This document shows, in pieces, positions 1 through 10,973 of a DNA stretch of 64,000 nucleotides. Position 1 is the first letter of the stretch. Each line of letters starts with the position of its first letter. Origin of the DNA: Dolomedes plantarius (lineage: Eukaryota > Arthropoda > Arachnida > Araneae > Dolomedidae). The notes under the pieces were generated by a model. That model saw only the letters and a list, made by a program, of their open reading frames with translations. It was not told the origin of the DNA and made no database searches. The stretch spans positions 99,267,832 through 99,331,831 of the forward strand of contig OU015495.1 of the NCBI GenBank assembly GCA_907164885.2. Direction: 5' to 3'. A program made the position numbers and the translations under genes.

Positions 1-11
1 AAGTTTCACTG
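1..11 (+). repeat. 3' terminal inverted repeat of a pogo-like MITE
   Basis: The first bases read AAGTTTCACTG followed by TA. This is the reverse complement of CAGTGAAACTT, the start of the elements at 945 and 6143, so the window opens in the last bases of another copy of that family. The TA after it fits a TA target duplication. The rest of the copy lies outside the window. Confidence 0.6.
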
Positions 12-13
12 TA

Positions 14-390
14 TATCCTATTAACCCCTATTACTAAGGATACGTAATTTTCGTATTTACAAAATGGATGCGAATAAATGCGAAATTTGTCGATATGAGC
101 GAATTAAGGCGGAAATTATTTTTTTACTACTTTTCGGCAAAAACGCGGTGCTAAACGGATTTTAAATGAAATTAAGAAATAATAGTAATAATTTATTAAC
201 ATAATTATTTATCTAAGACCATCCATGGTCTTTAACTGGGAGATCCCACTCTCGAAATTTGCTTATTACTTATCGCTAAAGACTTAAGGAAGAGAATGTG
301 GAGACTACTACAATGTTAGCTTTTAACTAAGAATTTTGATATTTACCTAACCAAGTAATTTTTTTTAAAAATAAATGTGAAATTTTTGAA

Positions 391-435
<45 letters not shown>

Positions 436-944
436 GCACACATATTTGCGAATAAATGCGAAATTTTATATATTGTAATTTTTATTTATTTTTTCCCTTC
501 GAAATTTCAAATTTTTTATGCGAAATTTACGTACCCCCTACCTATTACACACAACAGAATTATCTAAATAATAATAAAAACTATATTTACGTCAATATAC
601 TTCTTATCTCATCTAGAGAGAAATTCAAAACATTTTTACAATGCGCATGAATAATATAACTGTATTGTAAACATTTTTACATTACTATTATTTTATTCAA
701 GCGTTATTTTTAAGCCTAGTTCTGCATAATCATATGCAAGAGCAAGAATACTCGTACAAAAAGAACACGTGAAATAAAAAAAATTTCTTCCTTTCTTTCT
801 TGGGGGGGGGGGGGGGTTGTTTAAGGAAATAAGGAACTGCATTACCAAACACCAAGGGCAAGATATAAAGGGCTTGTGTGAAAAGCTACACAAGCTTTTG
901 GTTCCAAAAATTGTTAAATGTTACTCAGAACACAGACTAATATA
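14..944. other. Non-coding DNA with microsatellite and poly-G tract
   Basis: AT-rich sequence without a credible gene. It holds an (AT)n-(CA)n microsatellite at about 394-435 and a run of 15 G at 802-816. The short open frames here are chance frames. Confidence 0.7.
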
Positions 945-1098
945 CAGTGAAACTTCTCTGGACGGCCATCCCTCTAAACGACCACATTTTATTCAGAACT
1001 GATTCAAGACTCCATAGAGCCAACGTTATGGAAGATACCTCTTTTCGACGGCCACTTTTTCTCGGGACCATGACTGGCCGATACAGAGAAGTTTCGCC
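945..1098. mobile_element. pogo-like MITE, family A
   Basis: A TA-flanked element of about 154 bp. It starts CAGTGAAACTTCTCTG and ends with the near-complement CAGAGAAGTTTC. The outermost bases of the right end are degenerate (GCCG instead of ACTG), so the right boundary is approximate. It has no coding capacity. The same left end recurs at 6143 and the same right end at base 1. The TIR style (CAGT..., TA target) is that of pogo/Tigger non-autonomous elements. Confidence 0.65.
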
Positions 1099-2180
1099 GA
1101 ATTAAATAATTTAGAATACCTCGTGTAAAACTAGCTTTACAAGAGTACTGGAAAACAAAAGTAGTTTTGCCATACTGTATACAGGAGTTTCGGCCACACA
1201 ACCAATGTGTACAGGTTCCTAACGGTTTTCCCGCCATCGATAACTATCGATTTCAAATGTGGGAAGAACCAGGTGAGATCATCTGAAATGCATCCTCATC
1301 TGGTCGGAGAAACCCCGGTTTCATTCAGGTACATCGGATAAAAACTGTTTATATGAGAAAGTGGAAAGACATATTTACGCTCATTAAGTATACATCTATT
1401 TCATATACAGGTATATCGAAATTATAAACACATTTTGCCATGTAAACTCAGTGAAATGGATTACAAAGAAAATGGCGTATTGAGACGTAATATTTTCAGA
1501 TGAGGAAAAACCCATGACTAAATAGGTAGAAAATGATCTGACCATTTTAAAAAGAACACGTGTGCGAGAGTCACATTCTTAGCAAAAGAGATAAAACCTT
1601 AAATCCGGACTAAATTTTTAAGAGTTTCACAAATTTTAAGGAAACGTATACACACAAAATTTCTGCTAAGAAATTCATATTCATACCATGCTAACGATCG
1701 ACTAAGCGATCAATTACTTAGAAATATATACTCATGTTCTCTACTGTTTTACTTAATATTATGCTACCGATGCAAGCATAATTTTAAGTATATTTTAAGA
1801 GAAGTTTTGTAGATATCACTCTTTTCGTAACAGTCTCTATAAATTATAATTAAACGAAAAAGAATCTGAAGTAAGATTTAATGACGAATTCCTGAATAAA
1901 TTTTGGGGAATGGTTCTATAAATTACAGAATTTTGGGTTTCGATTAACGTATAAACAAAACTCAGAGTACAAACAATAAGTCAAAATAGTCACGATAATG
2001 CTCTCAAACTAAGTGAAGAACTTTATCAGTTATCATTCTTAATTACAACTGTGGATGCTCTGTGTTCCTATTGTGTGTTTTCCACCAGTTTCAGGCCCGA
2101 AAATAGTAAGTATTAAATTAACTTGACTTCCGTTTAACAAAAAAAAAAAAACTTCTAACAACTTAACCTTCATAGTTATG
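1099..2180. other. Non-coding DNA, no feature seen
   Basis: No credible gene, repeat or terminal-repeat structure recognised. The stretch 1150-1250 is slightly richer in CpG and has two ATCGAT-type sites, but nothing that identifies a promoter. Confidence 0.5.
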
Positions 2181-2366
2181 CCAGTTGATGACCGAATGGC
2201 TAGGGCGCGGGCATTCGGTTCAGATCCTGTGGGTTCTAGTCCCATTGTTGGCATGGATGTTTGTAGCCGTTCGGAATCGGCTTTAAACTGTAGGTCCGGT
2301 CTAATTAGCCCTCGTGTAGCAAAAAGTTGACTGTAGCGCTCCAAACCAAAACCAAACCAAACCAAT
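2181..2366 (+). mobile_element. tRNA-derived SINE, family 1 (full copy)
   Basis: The head has an A-box-like segment (GACCGAATGGCTAGGGC) and a degenerate B box (GGTTCTAGTCCCA). The body is unrelated to tRNA, and the 3' end is a CCAAA-type tail. Other copies lie at 11795-11971 (minus) and 58087-58915 (plus, split); all three share the block ending in TTCGTGTAGCAAAAA-like sequence before the tail. The body contains the TTAA that is the piggyBac-like insertion target in the third copy. The open frame on the other strand is a shadow of this SINE. Confidence 0.8.
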
Positions 2367-4373
2367 CATACTTAGGTATAACTTTTGAACAGCATTTGAC
2401 AGCAATCTTTGATCTGAAATAACTATGATGCATGTGTAAACGCAACCTTCGTCCAAAAACGACAACTTGGAGAACGTGATTTAAGTTTTGTGAATTTGTT
2501 GACCTATCTGAGAGAATTTTTAAAAAAATTTAAATAGAATAAAGCTGCGACAGCTTTCTTGCATAATGATCAAAGGAAAGGTAACGCGAGTAAAGATTAT
2601 TTAAAACAAACCTTTTTCTAAAAATGAAGATAAAAAAAAACTCTCTCTCTTCCGTGACCTTGCAAAGCTTCCTATTCGATAAAAAGAAACAGAAAATCGT
2701 TTCCAACAAGACCTTCATCTCCCCTCCTCAAACTATTATCTAACCATAGGGAAGAAAAAAATAAAAACTTGACGGGCGTAAATCTTTTTATCAGCAATGT
2801 CTACGGAAATCGAAAAAAAAAAAAAAACCACACTAAATGAAGCTAAGTACATTATGAGGTGTTTTAAAGCAGTAACAGAGAGAGTATAAAATGAAAATTT
2901 GAAACACGAATTCAAATGACGATTCATCTTCCATATTTTTTTTTTTAAATTCCGATAAAAATTAAAAGCATGGCTCGGATAGAAAGCTTTCATTGCAGGT
3001 CATTAGAATGTAAAAATTAAATATTAAAAAAGAAAGGCTACTTGATTGGTTGACTGACGGTGACTCATGCGATTATTCTGTGAATGAAAATACTGAAAGA
3101 ATATAATACTGTCAATCATTATTGCACACCTATGGTTCGATAAAATAGAGTAGCAACTTTGGTTCAGCCTACGGTTGAGCCTACACTTCAGAAAAGTAGG
3201 TTGTGAAAAGACGTTTTTTTCTCTCCCGTAGCCTAACTCACAGATTTTAAATTAAGCATAACTAACGTCATTAAATAGTTTATAAAATATCTATAGTAAA
3301 AGATCAAGTAAAATCTAACCTTGTAGTAAACAGGAAAGGTCTTTCAAACGAAATATAACTGAATATAAACTGTTTTTCTATGGATATTTGTAAGCCCAGC
3401 AGAAGATCGTCTACATGTTTCTCTAAAGTACAACGTAAAATTCTCAAACCTGGGATTGTTTCTATTCATTTATTTTATTTTATTTATTTATTTTAAATCT
3501 AAATGGCTTTAATGTTAAGTTATTGAGCCCATCCTAAATTTTGTTTACAAGTATTTTCTGTAGCCGGGAAAGGAGAACATTTCATTATCTCAGAAATTAA
3601 CAATTTTGGTAGCGGCAAACGATGTTTCGCACATGCGCAGGATTTCTTTAGTGCAACAAGTGGCGTTCACACTGTTTCGTACATCGGGCGCTAATAAAAC
3701 ACTTGATGAAATTTTTTAAGTACACTTCAGAAAGTCTCAATAAAAGTACGATAACAGACTATTTAAGAAATATTTTAAAATAATATTTTTAAAATTAGTA
3801 TTTTGCGCAAGATATTAAATGTATTTAAATTTGTACCAATCAATATGAATTAAGAAATTTAAGGGGGAAACTAATTCAATTAATAAAGCACTGGTAATTC
3901 ATAAATATGGAAAAGGAGGGAATTAAAACGAAACAGAGTTCTGTGTTAAGTAGCTGTCTTATTTGTTCATTTTTATATACTTTAAGACAAAAATATTTTT
4001 TATTTTCCTTTTTCTCCAATCCAACTTAAATAATAACTTATACAAAGGTATACACTTTTTTTCCCACTTTTACTGACCCACACAATAATGTATAAATGGT
4101 GCTGTAATGTATTTATATACATAGGTGTATGTGTGTGCACGCAAGGTGTTGTGTATAAGCTTGACATCCGAGTCCCTTGAACTTACAACTTACTGGTTAT
4201 TGGTTGAAAGAATTGGACGATCGATTGCATCGAGTAAAAGGGCGTCCATTACTATATTTTATCGAATAAAAAGATTTCATTTGACGTGACGTCATTTTTA
4301 CGTAGCTGATCTAAAAGTTGCAGTGTAGCTGTATAAATATATAGCGGCATTCTGATGTTATAGTACCAAAGAA

Positions 4374-4374
<1 letters not shown>
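2367..4374. other. Non-coding DNA, no feature seen
   Basis: AT-rich intergenic or intronic sequence with A and T homopolymers and a short (TTTA)n patch near 3470-3495. No gene or recognisable element. Confidence 0.6.
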
Positions 4375-4437
<63 letters not shown>

Positions 4438-4455
4438 TTATTTATTTATTTATTT
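4375..4455. repeat. (AT)n then (TTTA)n microsatellite
   Basis: An uninterrupted AT dinucleotide array of about 57 bp runs into a TTTA tetranucleotide array. Confidence 0.95.
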
Positions 4456-5267
4456 ACGGTTAAAATGATAGTACAAATTTAAGATATTGATCCGGATAAA
4501 AGGCATATGTTTAGTGTCTTTCAACTTTCAACCAATTAAACTGACATTTGGGACCTAGAATAAAAATTTAAATAACTTACATGATCTTATTTCTGTTTTT
4601 GATACAAAAAGTAATAATAATTTTTAAAAAAACCCTCAAACAAAATTTCAACATATTTTCCTTGGAATATTCCTGTAACAATTTTTTTTTCTACGCGGTA
4701 AAAAGATACAGGTCCAGATATCCAAGCATTTAATGATACGACAACTACACAGTCTAATACATAGATTAATATGATACATGAGTGTTTCATATTTCTTCAC
4801 ATTTTTCGATTAAAATTAATAAAATTTTCGCCCAAAATTAAAATAAACAAAAGAGGGCTTTTTCCACCTCAATATATGCCGTCACGCTTCGGCTGCGATT
4901 TTATCAAGCCGTCTGGGCAGAGAGAATGCGGGGGCGTCACCAAGCTGAAAATTGTTTGAGGAAGGGAGTATTTTTAGGCATGTTGCTAGGATATACATCT
5001 ATTTCGGGAGGATACTCTGATGCGGGATCAATCGATATATATATATTTTTTTTATTTTCTATCGCATGTTCGTAAACAGAACAGCACCGAGAAGATAGTG
5101 GTTAATATTCTCATAGGATGTCCCAGTTATTTTTGGCCTTTACATTACTAACCCGTTTTCTCGTGAAATGAGAGGATGCGTGTAAAAAACATATACGAGT
5201 TTCTGAAATTTGTAATCGCTTTATTAATAAACATCAATCATATATACAGCATTATTATATATGTATG

Positions 5268-5272
<5 letters not shown>
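4456..5272. other. Non-coding DNA, no feature seen
   Basis: No credible gene. A GC-richer patch at about 4870-4960 includes CGTCACGCTTCGG and GGGGCGTCACC, but no splice or start context supports an exon. Confidence 0.5.
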
Positions 5273-5347
<75 letters not shown>

Positions 5348-5501
5348 GTGCTAGATTTCTAGAAATGGAGGTGCCGGAACGGTAACCTTCCGGGGTGTCT
5401 GGGGGTGGGGGGGGGGTTATCCAAATTATTGATAAAGAAAGGTACCTAAAGAGAGGTACCGGAACGCCGATCCAGCACGTTCCGCCTCAAATCTAGCCCT
5501 G

Positions 5502-5560
<59 letters not shown>
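5273..5560. repeat. Two (TA)n arrays around an AT/GC-mixed spacer
   Basis: (TA)n at 5273-5340 ends in a short ACACAC. A spacer with a G-run (about 5401-5416) follows, then (TA)n at about 5503-5560. The spacer contains GTGCTAGATTTCTAGA-like and GTGCCGGAAC/GTTCCGCC motifs in loose inverted arrangement, which suggests a small element with microsatellite on both sides. Confidence 0.85.
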
Positions 5561-5561
<1 letters not shown>

Positions 5562-5564
<3 letters not shown>

Positions 5565-5832
5565 GGTGTCCATAATTAAAGTCCCACTTTCAAAAGGCTG
5601 CAAAAAAAGAACCACTGGTCAGAATGACTTCAAATTTGAACTAAATATATTGGAAGAAGGGGGAAACGATTTGGCAAAATAAAAAAAAGTTCCAAAATGT
5701 GGAACTTTTTTTTATTATGCCAAATCGTTTCCATTTCTTCCAGTATATTCAGTTCAAATTTGAAGTCATTCTGACCAGTGGTTCTTTTTTTTGCAGCCTT
5801 TTGAAAGTGGGACTTTAATTATGGACACCCTG
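5562..5832. mobile_element. mariner-type MITE, near-perfect 271-bp hairpin
   Basis: The element starts CAGGGTGTCCATAATTAAA and ends with the reverse complement, TTTAATTATGGACACCCTG, flanked by TA. The two arms are about 130 bp each and match almost base for base to the centre near 5697, where AAAAGTTCC faces GGAACTTTT. It has no internal coding sequence. The TIR start CAGGGTGTCC resembles the right end of the longer element at 42769-43545 (GGGACACCCTG). If transcribed through, it would fold into a long double-stranded RNA. Confidence 0.9.
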
Positions 5833-5834
5833 TA

Positions 5835-6115
5835 TATAAACTCATGGCACAACAGTCCGAATGTGAACCAAGGCCGGTGGTGCCCATCTCCGCTTTCTTG
5901 TCCGTGTCTTGAGGTGCCATACAACATATGTCTCGGTCAGGTGGTCAACCTGATGCGGGACCCCCCAGAGTTAGTTCCCACAGGCATGCTTGGTCTTCAT
6001 TTTATCGACCCACTCAAGGGATGAAAGGCTGATTCGACCTTGCCTAGTCACAGGGTCGAACCCTGGACCTGTGGTGTGGCAGCTTGAAGCGTTTAATCAC
6101 TACGCCATCGGGCGG
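5835..6115 (-). mobile_element. tRNA-derived SINE, family 2, with Ceph-like central domain
   Basis: On the minus strand the head reads CCGATGGCGTAGTGATTAA (A box TGGCGTAGTGA) and then AGGGTTCGACCCTG, a good B box (GGTTCGANNC). The body follows with CAGCCTTTCATCCC and then GGTCGATAAAATGA. That pair resembles the conserved central domain known from cephalopod SINEs (CCTTTCATCCTTTNGGGGTCGATAAA); this link is from memory of the family, not a search. The 3' boundary is uncertain and the element seems to abut the MITE at 5832. The 77-aa frame on the plus strand is a shadow. Confidence 0.75.
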
Positions 6116-6142
6116 TGGAGTGTGCGTGCGTGTGCGTGTGTA

Positions 6143-6230
6143 CAGTGAAACTTATCTAGCCGGCCACCCCTCTAAACGGCTACATTTTGTACAGAACCGA
6201 TTAGACTCCATACAGACATTATATATAAAG
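6143..6230 (+). mobile_element. pogo-like MITE, family A, truncated copy
   Basis: TA followed by CAGTGAAACTTATCTAG, then CCGGCCACCCCTCTAAACGG. This aligns with the left part of the element at 945. Similarity fades after about 6230 and no right TIR is seen, so the copy is truncated. Confidence 0.65.
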
Positions 6231-7743
6231 AGCCCACCAATTAACTTAGGCTCTCTTTTCCTACATTCCTAGAATACAAACGTACAGATTCACAGTGGTC
6301 GCTTTGCCAGAAAGTAAATTTGTATGGGTTCATGGCGTGTACACCATAATTTAACATATTTAGATTTCCCTCTTAAAAAAAAAATGTTTATTCATAAAAC
6401 CAACAATGTTTCTGGGGGCTTACTTTATGCACTCATTGATTTCAAGAACGCAAAACGAGCGCAACTCCTGTCACTTACTGAATACAGAAGGGAAAAAAAG
6501 AAAATTCTGAACGCATAATTTTCTTGTGGGAATAACTTTATGGTATATTTTCAAAACAAACCAATGAAAATTTTTAAGAAAAAAAAATAAAAAATAAATA
6601 AATAAAAAATATCGAGCTACTAATTTCGTGATGAACCCAACAGATTTTCTGAGAAGGAATTTTTTAGACATCTTGAGAACAAAAACTTAACGAAAAATGA
6701 GCAAATAAATATATATAATATATATATATATATTAATTAGTCATTATGACTCATTTTATATTTTAAAGTAGGATTACGGTCCTCCATAACGGTCCCGTGG
6801 AAAGGAAAATTTCAGACGTTAAAACTGTCTTTCCGCCCGTCCTCGTGAGTTATAATTTTGGCAGCGCGCCAAACCCAGTCTATCGCTTAGACAAGTAAGT
6901 TAAACAGAAAAGTACCAAGATGCGTCAAAATTTTGACATACATATATGTATATATATATATACATACGCACATATATATATAGATACATATATACATACA
7001 AATATACATACCACATATATATATATAGATACATCTCATTAATTAAGCGATTAGAATATTATTTTCATCGTAAATTCTTTCAAATATGATACAGATGGAC
7101 GACAGATTTGGTTGTATAATATACATGAAACTTATTTATTATTCATATTTTTCATATTCTACGTTTGATTTTTTTTCTGTGTAAATTTTCTTAATATTCT
7201 AAGCTTAAAATTCAGGTTTATGTTTTGACGTCTGCTGTAAAGTTCAGAAGTGTATAAATTTCTTTTAGAAAATTCAACATTCCGATTAGTGATTTTAATG
7301 GGGAAAAAACTGGAATCCCACTACAGTACAGTTTCAGTGAATTATACTACATTATGGTTTTCAGTGTATAGGTGAATAGAGAAAATATCAGTTAAAAAAA
7401 AAAAATTAGTGTACATTTAAAACCTAAGCTGGAGGAGTCGTAAATGTCATCAATTCTTTCACAGATTACAGGTCACGGTGCTTGGACAATTTTGTCAAAA
7501 CATAAATCCTTGACTTTCACAAGCTTTTTTTCTTTTCTTTTTTTTTCTGTTTGTAGTAGATTTTTATAAATTAAAAATAAATAAATTAATTAAAATAAAA
7601 TTCTGTGATTATCTGGTAAAATATAAGATTTTAATTACGATAAAGTTTGTATTTCCGTAAATATGTAGTGCATATCTTTAACAATTTACAATAATGTTCT
7701 GTGACCCTAATCTTTATTTCCTGTAATTTTCCTTATAAGTTTT

Positions 7744-7747
<4 letters not shown>
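6231..7747. other. Non-coding DNA with a dispersed repeat at 6860-6920
   Basis: No credible gene. The segment 6860-6920 (GCAGCGCGCCAAACCCAG ... AACAGAAAAGTACCAA) is repeated in the same orientation at 12032-12100. Short (TA)n patches lie near 6718-6735 and 6940-7030. Confidence 0.6.
6860..6920 (+). repeat. Dispersed repeat R1, copy 1
   Basis: About 60 bp containing GCAGCGCGCCAAACCCAG, ATCGCTT and AACAGAAAAGTACCAA. It is shared with 12032-12100 with a few substitutions and small gaps. The parent element is not recognised. Confidence 0.7.

Positions 7748-7800
<53 letters not shown>
7748..7800. repeat. (TA)n-(CA)n microsatellite
   Basis: About 42 bp of TA repeat followed by a short CA repeat. 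It directly abuts the left end of the Tc1-like element. Confidence 0.95.
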
Positions 7801-7803
<3 letters not shown>

Positions 7804-7896
7804 GAAGAAAGAAAAAAAACTGGTACATCTGCCTAATATCGTGTAGGGTCCCACGAGCACGCAGAAGTGCCGGAACACGACGTGGCACGGATTTGA

Positions 7897-9191
7897 CTAA
7901 TGCCTGAAGGTATCCTGAAGGCAATTCTCCCCATTAATCCTGCACAGCAGTCCACAAATCCATAGGAGTGCGAGGAGGGTGGAAATTTCCTTCAGAACAG
8001 CACGTTGCAAGGCATCCCAGATATGCTCTATAATGTTAATGTCTGGGAATTTAAGTGGACAATGGAAGTGTCTAAAGTCAGAAGAGTGATCCTGGAGCCA
8101 CTCGGTAGCAACTCTCAAAGTGGGGGGGGGGGGGAGAATCGCATTGTCCTCCTGGAATTGTCAAAGTCCGTCGGAATGCAAGTGGACATGAATGGGTATA
8201 GATAATCGGGCAGGATGCTTATGTAATCGTCACGTCTCAGAGTCGTCTCTAGACGTATCTGGGGTCCAATATTACGCCAACTACACACCTACCATACCAT
8301 CACAGAGGCTCAACCAGCTTGAACAGTCCTCTGTTGACATGTACGGTCCATGTATTCATAAGGTTGTCTCCATACCCGTACACATCCATCCGCCTGATAC
8401 AATTGGAAACGAGACTCGTCTGACCAGGTAACGTGTTTCCAGTCTTCAACAGTCCAATGGAGGTGTTGGCGGGCCCCAGGCAAGCAGGACCGCCCAGAGA
8501 CTTTACGGGGCCTGGGGCAAACTTCTGTTGGGGGCCCCAAGAAAGCTGATTAATCGTTTTTTTTTGTTTTTTTTTTTTTTTTGGGGGGGGGGGCTTTTTT
8601 TCAGGAGATTATTTTGAATTTTGAAGTACGGTACAAGTTTCAGAATTTTCTTTCGGAGGAAATCTAATAAATGATTTTTTTAAAATTTTTTGGGACCCCT
8701 CCGGCAGTTGGCCTGGGGCAAAGTGCCCCAGTTCCCCCCCCCCCCTCTGGGCGGCCCTGCAGCCAAGATATAAAACTCTGTGCCGTGCAGTCAACAATGG
8801 TAGACGAATGGGCCTGAAGCTCCGAAAGCCCATATCAATGACGGTCCGTTGAACAGTTCGCAGCTGACACTTGTTGATGCCGCAGAATTGAAATCCGTAG
8901 CAATTTGAGGTAGTGTTGCACGTTTTATCCCGTTTAAGAAATCTCGTCAGTCATCGACGGTCCAGTTCTTTTCCGGCCGCACCGCTGTCGGAGATTTGAT
9001 GTTTTAGTGGATACCTGATATTCACGGTACACTTGTAAAACAGTCCTGCGCAAAAATCCAAATTGCATTGCTACCCCGGAGATATGTCCCATCTCTCGTA
9101 CTCCGACTATAACACCACGTTCAAAATCACATAAATCCTGATAGCTTGCCATTGTAGCAGCAGGAACCGATCTAACAGCTTCGCCAAACAC
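7897..9191 (-). pseudogene. Tc1-family transposase pseudogene
   Basis: Transposases of this family cut and paste the element using a DDE/D catalytic triad. Three separate open pieces are visible. 9191-8934 is the N-terminal helix-turn-helix region (MASYQDLCDFERG, then SNLRQRCGRKRT). The piece ending at 8310 has the second-acid block (HWTVEDWKHVTWSDESRF). 8118-7897 has the C-terminal block (FPDINIIEHIWDAL, holding the third acid). Frameshifts, stops and the nested MITE at 8485-8759 separate them, so no active enzyme is made. Identity as Tc1-like is firm from these blocks; the exact subfamily is not determined. Confidence 0.9.
8485..8759. mobile_element. hAT-like MITE nested in the Tc1 element
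   Basis: The ends are CAGGACCGCCCAGAG and CTCTGGGCGGCCCTG, inverted repeats with one mismatch. The flanks are CAGGCAAG (8477-8484) and CAGCCAAG (8760-8767), an 8-bp target duplication with one difference, as hAT elements make. It interrupts the transposase reading frame near HWTVEDW. Inside are a T-run followed by a G-run (8558-8592) and a C-run near 8735. No coding sequence. Confidence 0.85.
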
Positions 9192-9321
9192 CTGTTATCT
9201 TATATAGGCGCTGTCGACCGCATCGCGTTACGCTGATTGGTTGCATATCTCCGATATTTCCATACGCCTGTACCAGTCTTTTTGGCTCTTCAGTATATAA
9301 ATATATGTATGTAAGTGTGTG

Positions 9322-9330
9322 TGAGTGTGG

Positions 9331-9389
<59 letters not shown>

Positions 9390-9390
9390 C
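9322..9390. repeat. (GT)n-(AT)n microsatellite
   Basis: A GT array of about 20 bp changes to a TA array of about 35 bp, next to the pogo MITE. Confidence 0.95.
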
Positions 9391-9391
9391 A

Positions 9392-9538
9392 CAGTTGACG
9401 CTTGTTATAACGACCGGCCATTATAGCGACTGTTCCAATACAACGACCGGTGCAAAAAAGTCCCAAATTTTCGATACAGCAACCACTCGATATAACGATC
9501 TTTTGGGACGCAGGGGTCGTTATAGCGAGTAATGACTG
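9392..9538. mobile_element. pogo-like MITE, 147 bp
   Basis: Starts CAGTTGACGCTTGTTATAAC and ends with GGGGTCGTTATAGCG then AGTAATGACTG. The ends are imperfect inverted repeats sharing the pogo-style core TATAACGACC. Several internal copies of (TA)TAACGA-like motif occur in both orientations. Both sides are microsatellites, so the TA target duplication cannot be confirmed. Confidence 0.75.
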
Positions 9539-9539
9539 A

Positions 9540-9540
<1 letters not shown>

Positions 9541-9636
<96 letters not shown>
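9541..9636. repeat. (TC)n-(TA)n-(CA)n compound microsatellite
   Basis: Three dinucleotide arrays in a row: TC about 30 bp, TA about 48 bp, CA about 18 bp. Confidence 0.95.
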
Positions 9637-9637
<1 letters not shown>

Positions 9638-9966
9638 GAGTGTGTGTGAGTTTGTATGTATGCATAAAGTACGTAAATACACGCACACTTTATACTACTA
9701 CGGGACAAAGAATAACATATGAGGAGTAAATTAAGTACAAATGAGAAAACCCTTTCCGTGGCCGAGTACCCACCCATATCTAAAATTACAACTCACGAAT
9801 GGGGCGGAAATGTAAGATGTAGACGGGGGAAGACAATGAGAAAGCTTATTACCCACAACGAAAGAAAAAAAATCACGAAAAGTAAGGGTTGGGAACAATA
9901 GCAGCAAAGAATGATCGAAGTGAAAGTGGAAGAACAAACACAAAAAAAAAATCACACACGCATAAC
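9637..9966. other. Non-coding DNA, no feature seen
   Basis: Unique sequence between two large microsatellites. Several open frames overlap here, but each is built largely from the flanking repeats and has no recognisable content. Confidence 0.6.
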
Positions 9967-9979
9967 TCTCTCTCTCTAT

Positions 9980-10036
<57 letters not shown>

Positions 10037-10059
10037 TATATATATATATATATAAATAT

Positions 10060-10130
<71 letters not shown>
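9967..10130. repeat. (CT)n-(CA)n-(TA)n compound microsatellite
   Basis: About 160 bp of dinucleotide repeat, mostly TA with two GATATA interruptions. Confidence 0.95.
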
Positions 10131-10131
<1 letters not shown>

Positions 10132-10653
10132 CAGTGAAGTCATGAAGCTGACTGACGACAAGATTGTCAGCAGATGACGCTTAGTAATAATGGTATTAAC
10201 GAAATCAGCCACGAAATCTCTCTCATTTTCAAGGCTTACTGACATTAGTAAAAACTGTCCTTTTTTTTATTCGTGGATCATCAAATTCAAAAAAAGAAAT
10301 AAAGAAACAAAAGAGGGGGAAAATATCAAAACTCATGCAAGCAGTTAATTGTCCCTCAGACGAGTGCTTCATCAGAGTTTTTAAATTCTTTTCCCAAACA
10401 TATTAACCTCTCAAGAAAACGTTCAGCCCCTCAGATCTATTGTTCAATTTGCGAATAAAAACTATAATGAGTCCGGATAGACCATTTTAAAGCGCTATCT
10501 TGCGAGGTTATGTTAATGTTTGCATGGGTTTCGATAATGTTACTTAAAAAGAGAGAGAGAGAGAGAGAGAAAGGGGGTGCAAAATACGTGCACTATGTTA
10601 TTTTAATGATAGTCCTTCATTATATTCTAATTATTCGTCCCGTGGTTAAAATT

Positions 10654-10750
10654 AATATCACTGTGATTAAACACAAGAGAGATCATATATATATATATAT
10701 ATATGGTATTTAGAATATTTTGATCTCTCGTGCTTAATTATAGTGATATT
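10654..10750. repeat. Inverted repeat with (AT)n loop
   Basis: The left arm (10654-10685, starting AATATCACTG and ending GAGAGATCA) pairs with the right arm (10721-10750, TGATCTCTCG ... AGTGATATT). Arms are about 30 bp with a few mismatches. The loop is an AT microsatellite and a short spacer. It could be a small MITE end pair or a hairpin-forming locus. Confidence 0.75.
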
Positions 10751-10973
10751 ATTTATATAAATATATATAAAAACGATAAATTGGAGAATGTATGAATTAT
10801 TTGAAAACTTACAACCTTTCTAAACAACATTACTTTTTTGTAAAATAAATAAATAAATAATTCTGGGCTGTGAACATGTATATTAAAATTATCTACTTGT
10901 GACGTGCAGCATAATTCTCTCTTTTAAATTCCAATCCAACAGTTTAATATCAAGCTGCTTCCAGAACGATAAG

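Larger units (their letters stand above)
7801..9294 (-). mobile_element. Tc1-like transposon, decayed, with nested insertion
   Basis: The left end reads ACTGAAGAAAG...ACTGGTAC. The right end, read on the minus strand, is ACTGAAGAGCCAAAAAGAC followed by TGGTACAG, so the ends form a TIR pair of about 27 bp. The interior codes on the minus strand for broken Tc1-family transposase. Without the nested MITE (8485-8759) the length is about 1.2 kb, normal for the family. The left TA target site is lost in the neighbouring microsatellite. Confidence 0.9.

Noticed and set aside
2039..2365. 108-codon minus-strand frame
   Set aside because: It is the antisense of the tRNA-derived SINE at 2181-2366.
5791..6024. 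77-codon plus-strand frame
   Set aside because: It spans the right arm of a MITE and the antisense of a SINE.
8310..8431. Possible intact host gene with HWTVEDWKHVTW-like motif
   Set aside because: It is Tc1 transposase, broken by frameshifts and a nested MITE.
9290..9777. 132-codon and 85-codon minus-strand frames
   Set aside because: They consist of microsatellite translation and a pogo MITE; no protein domain.
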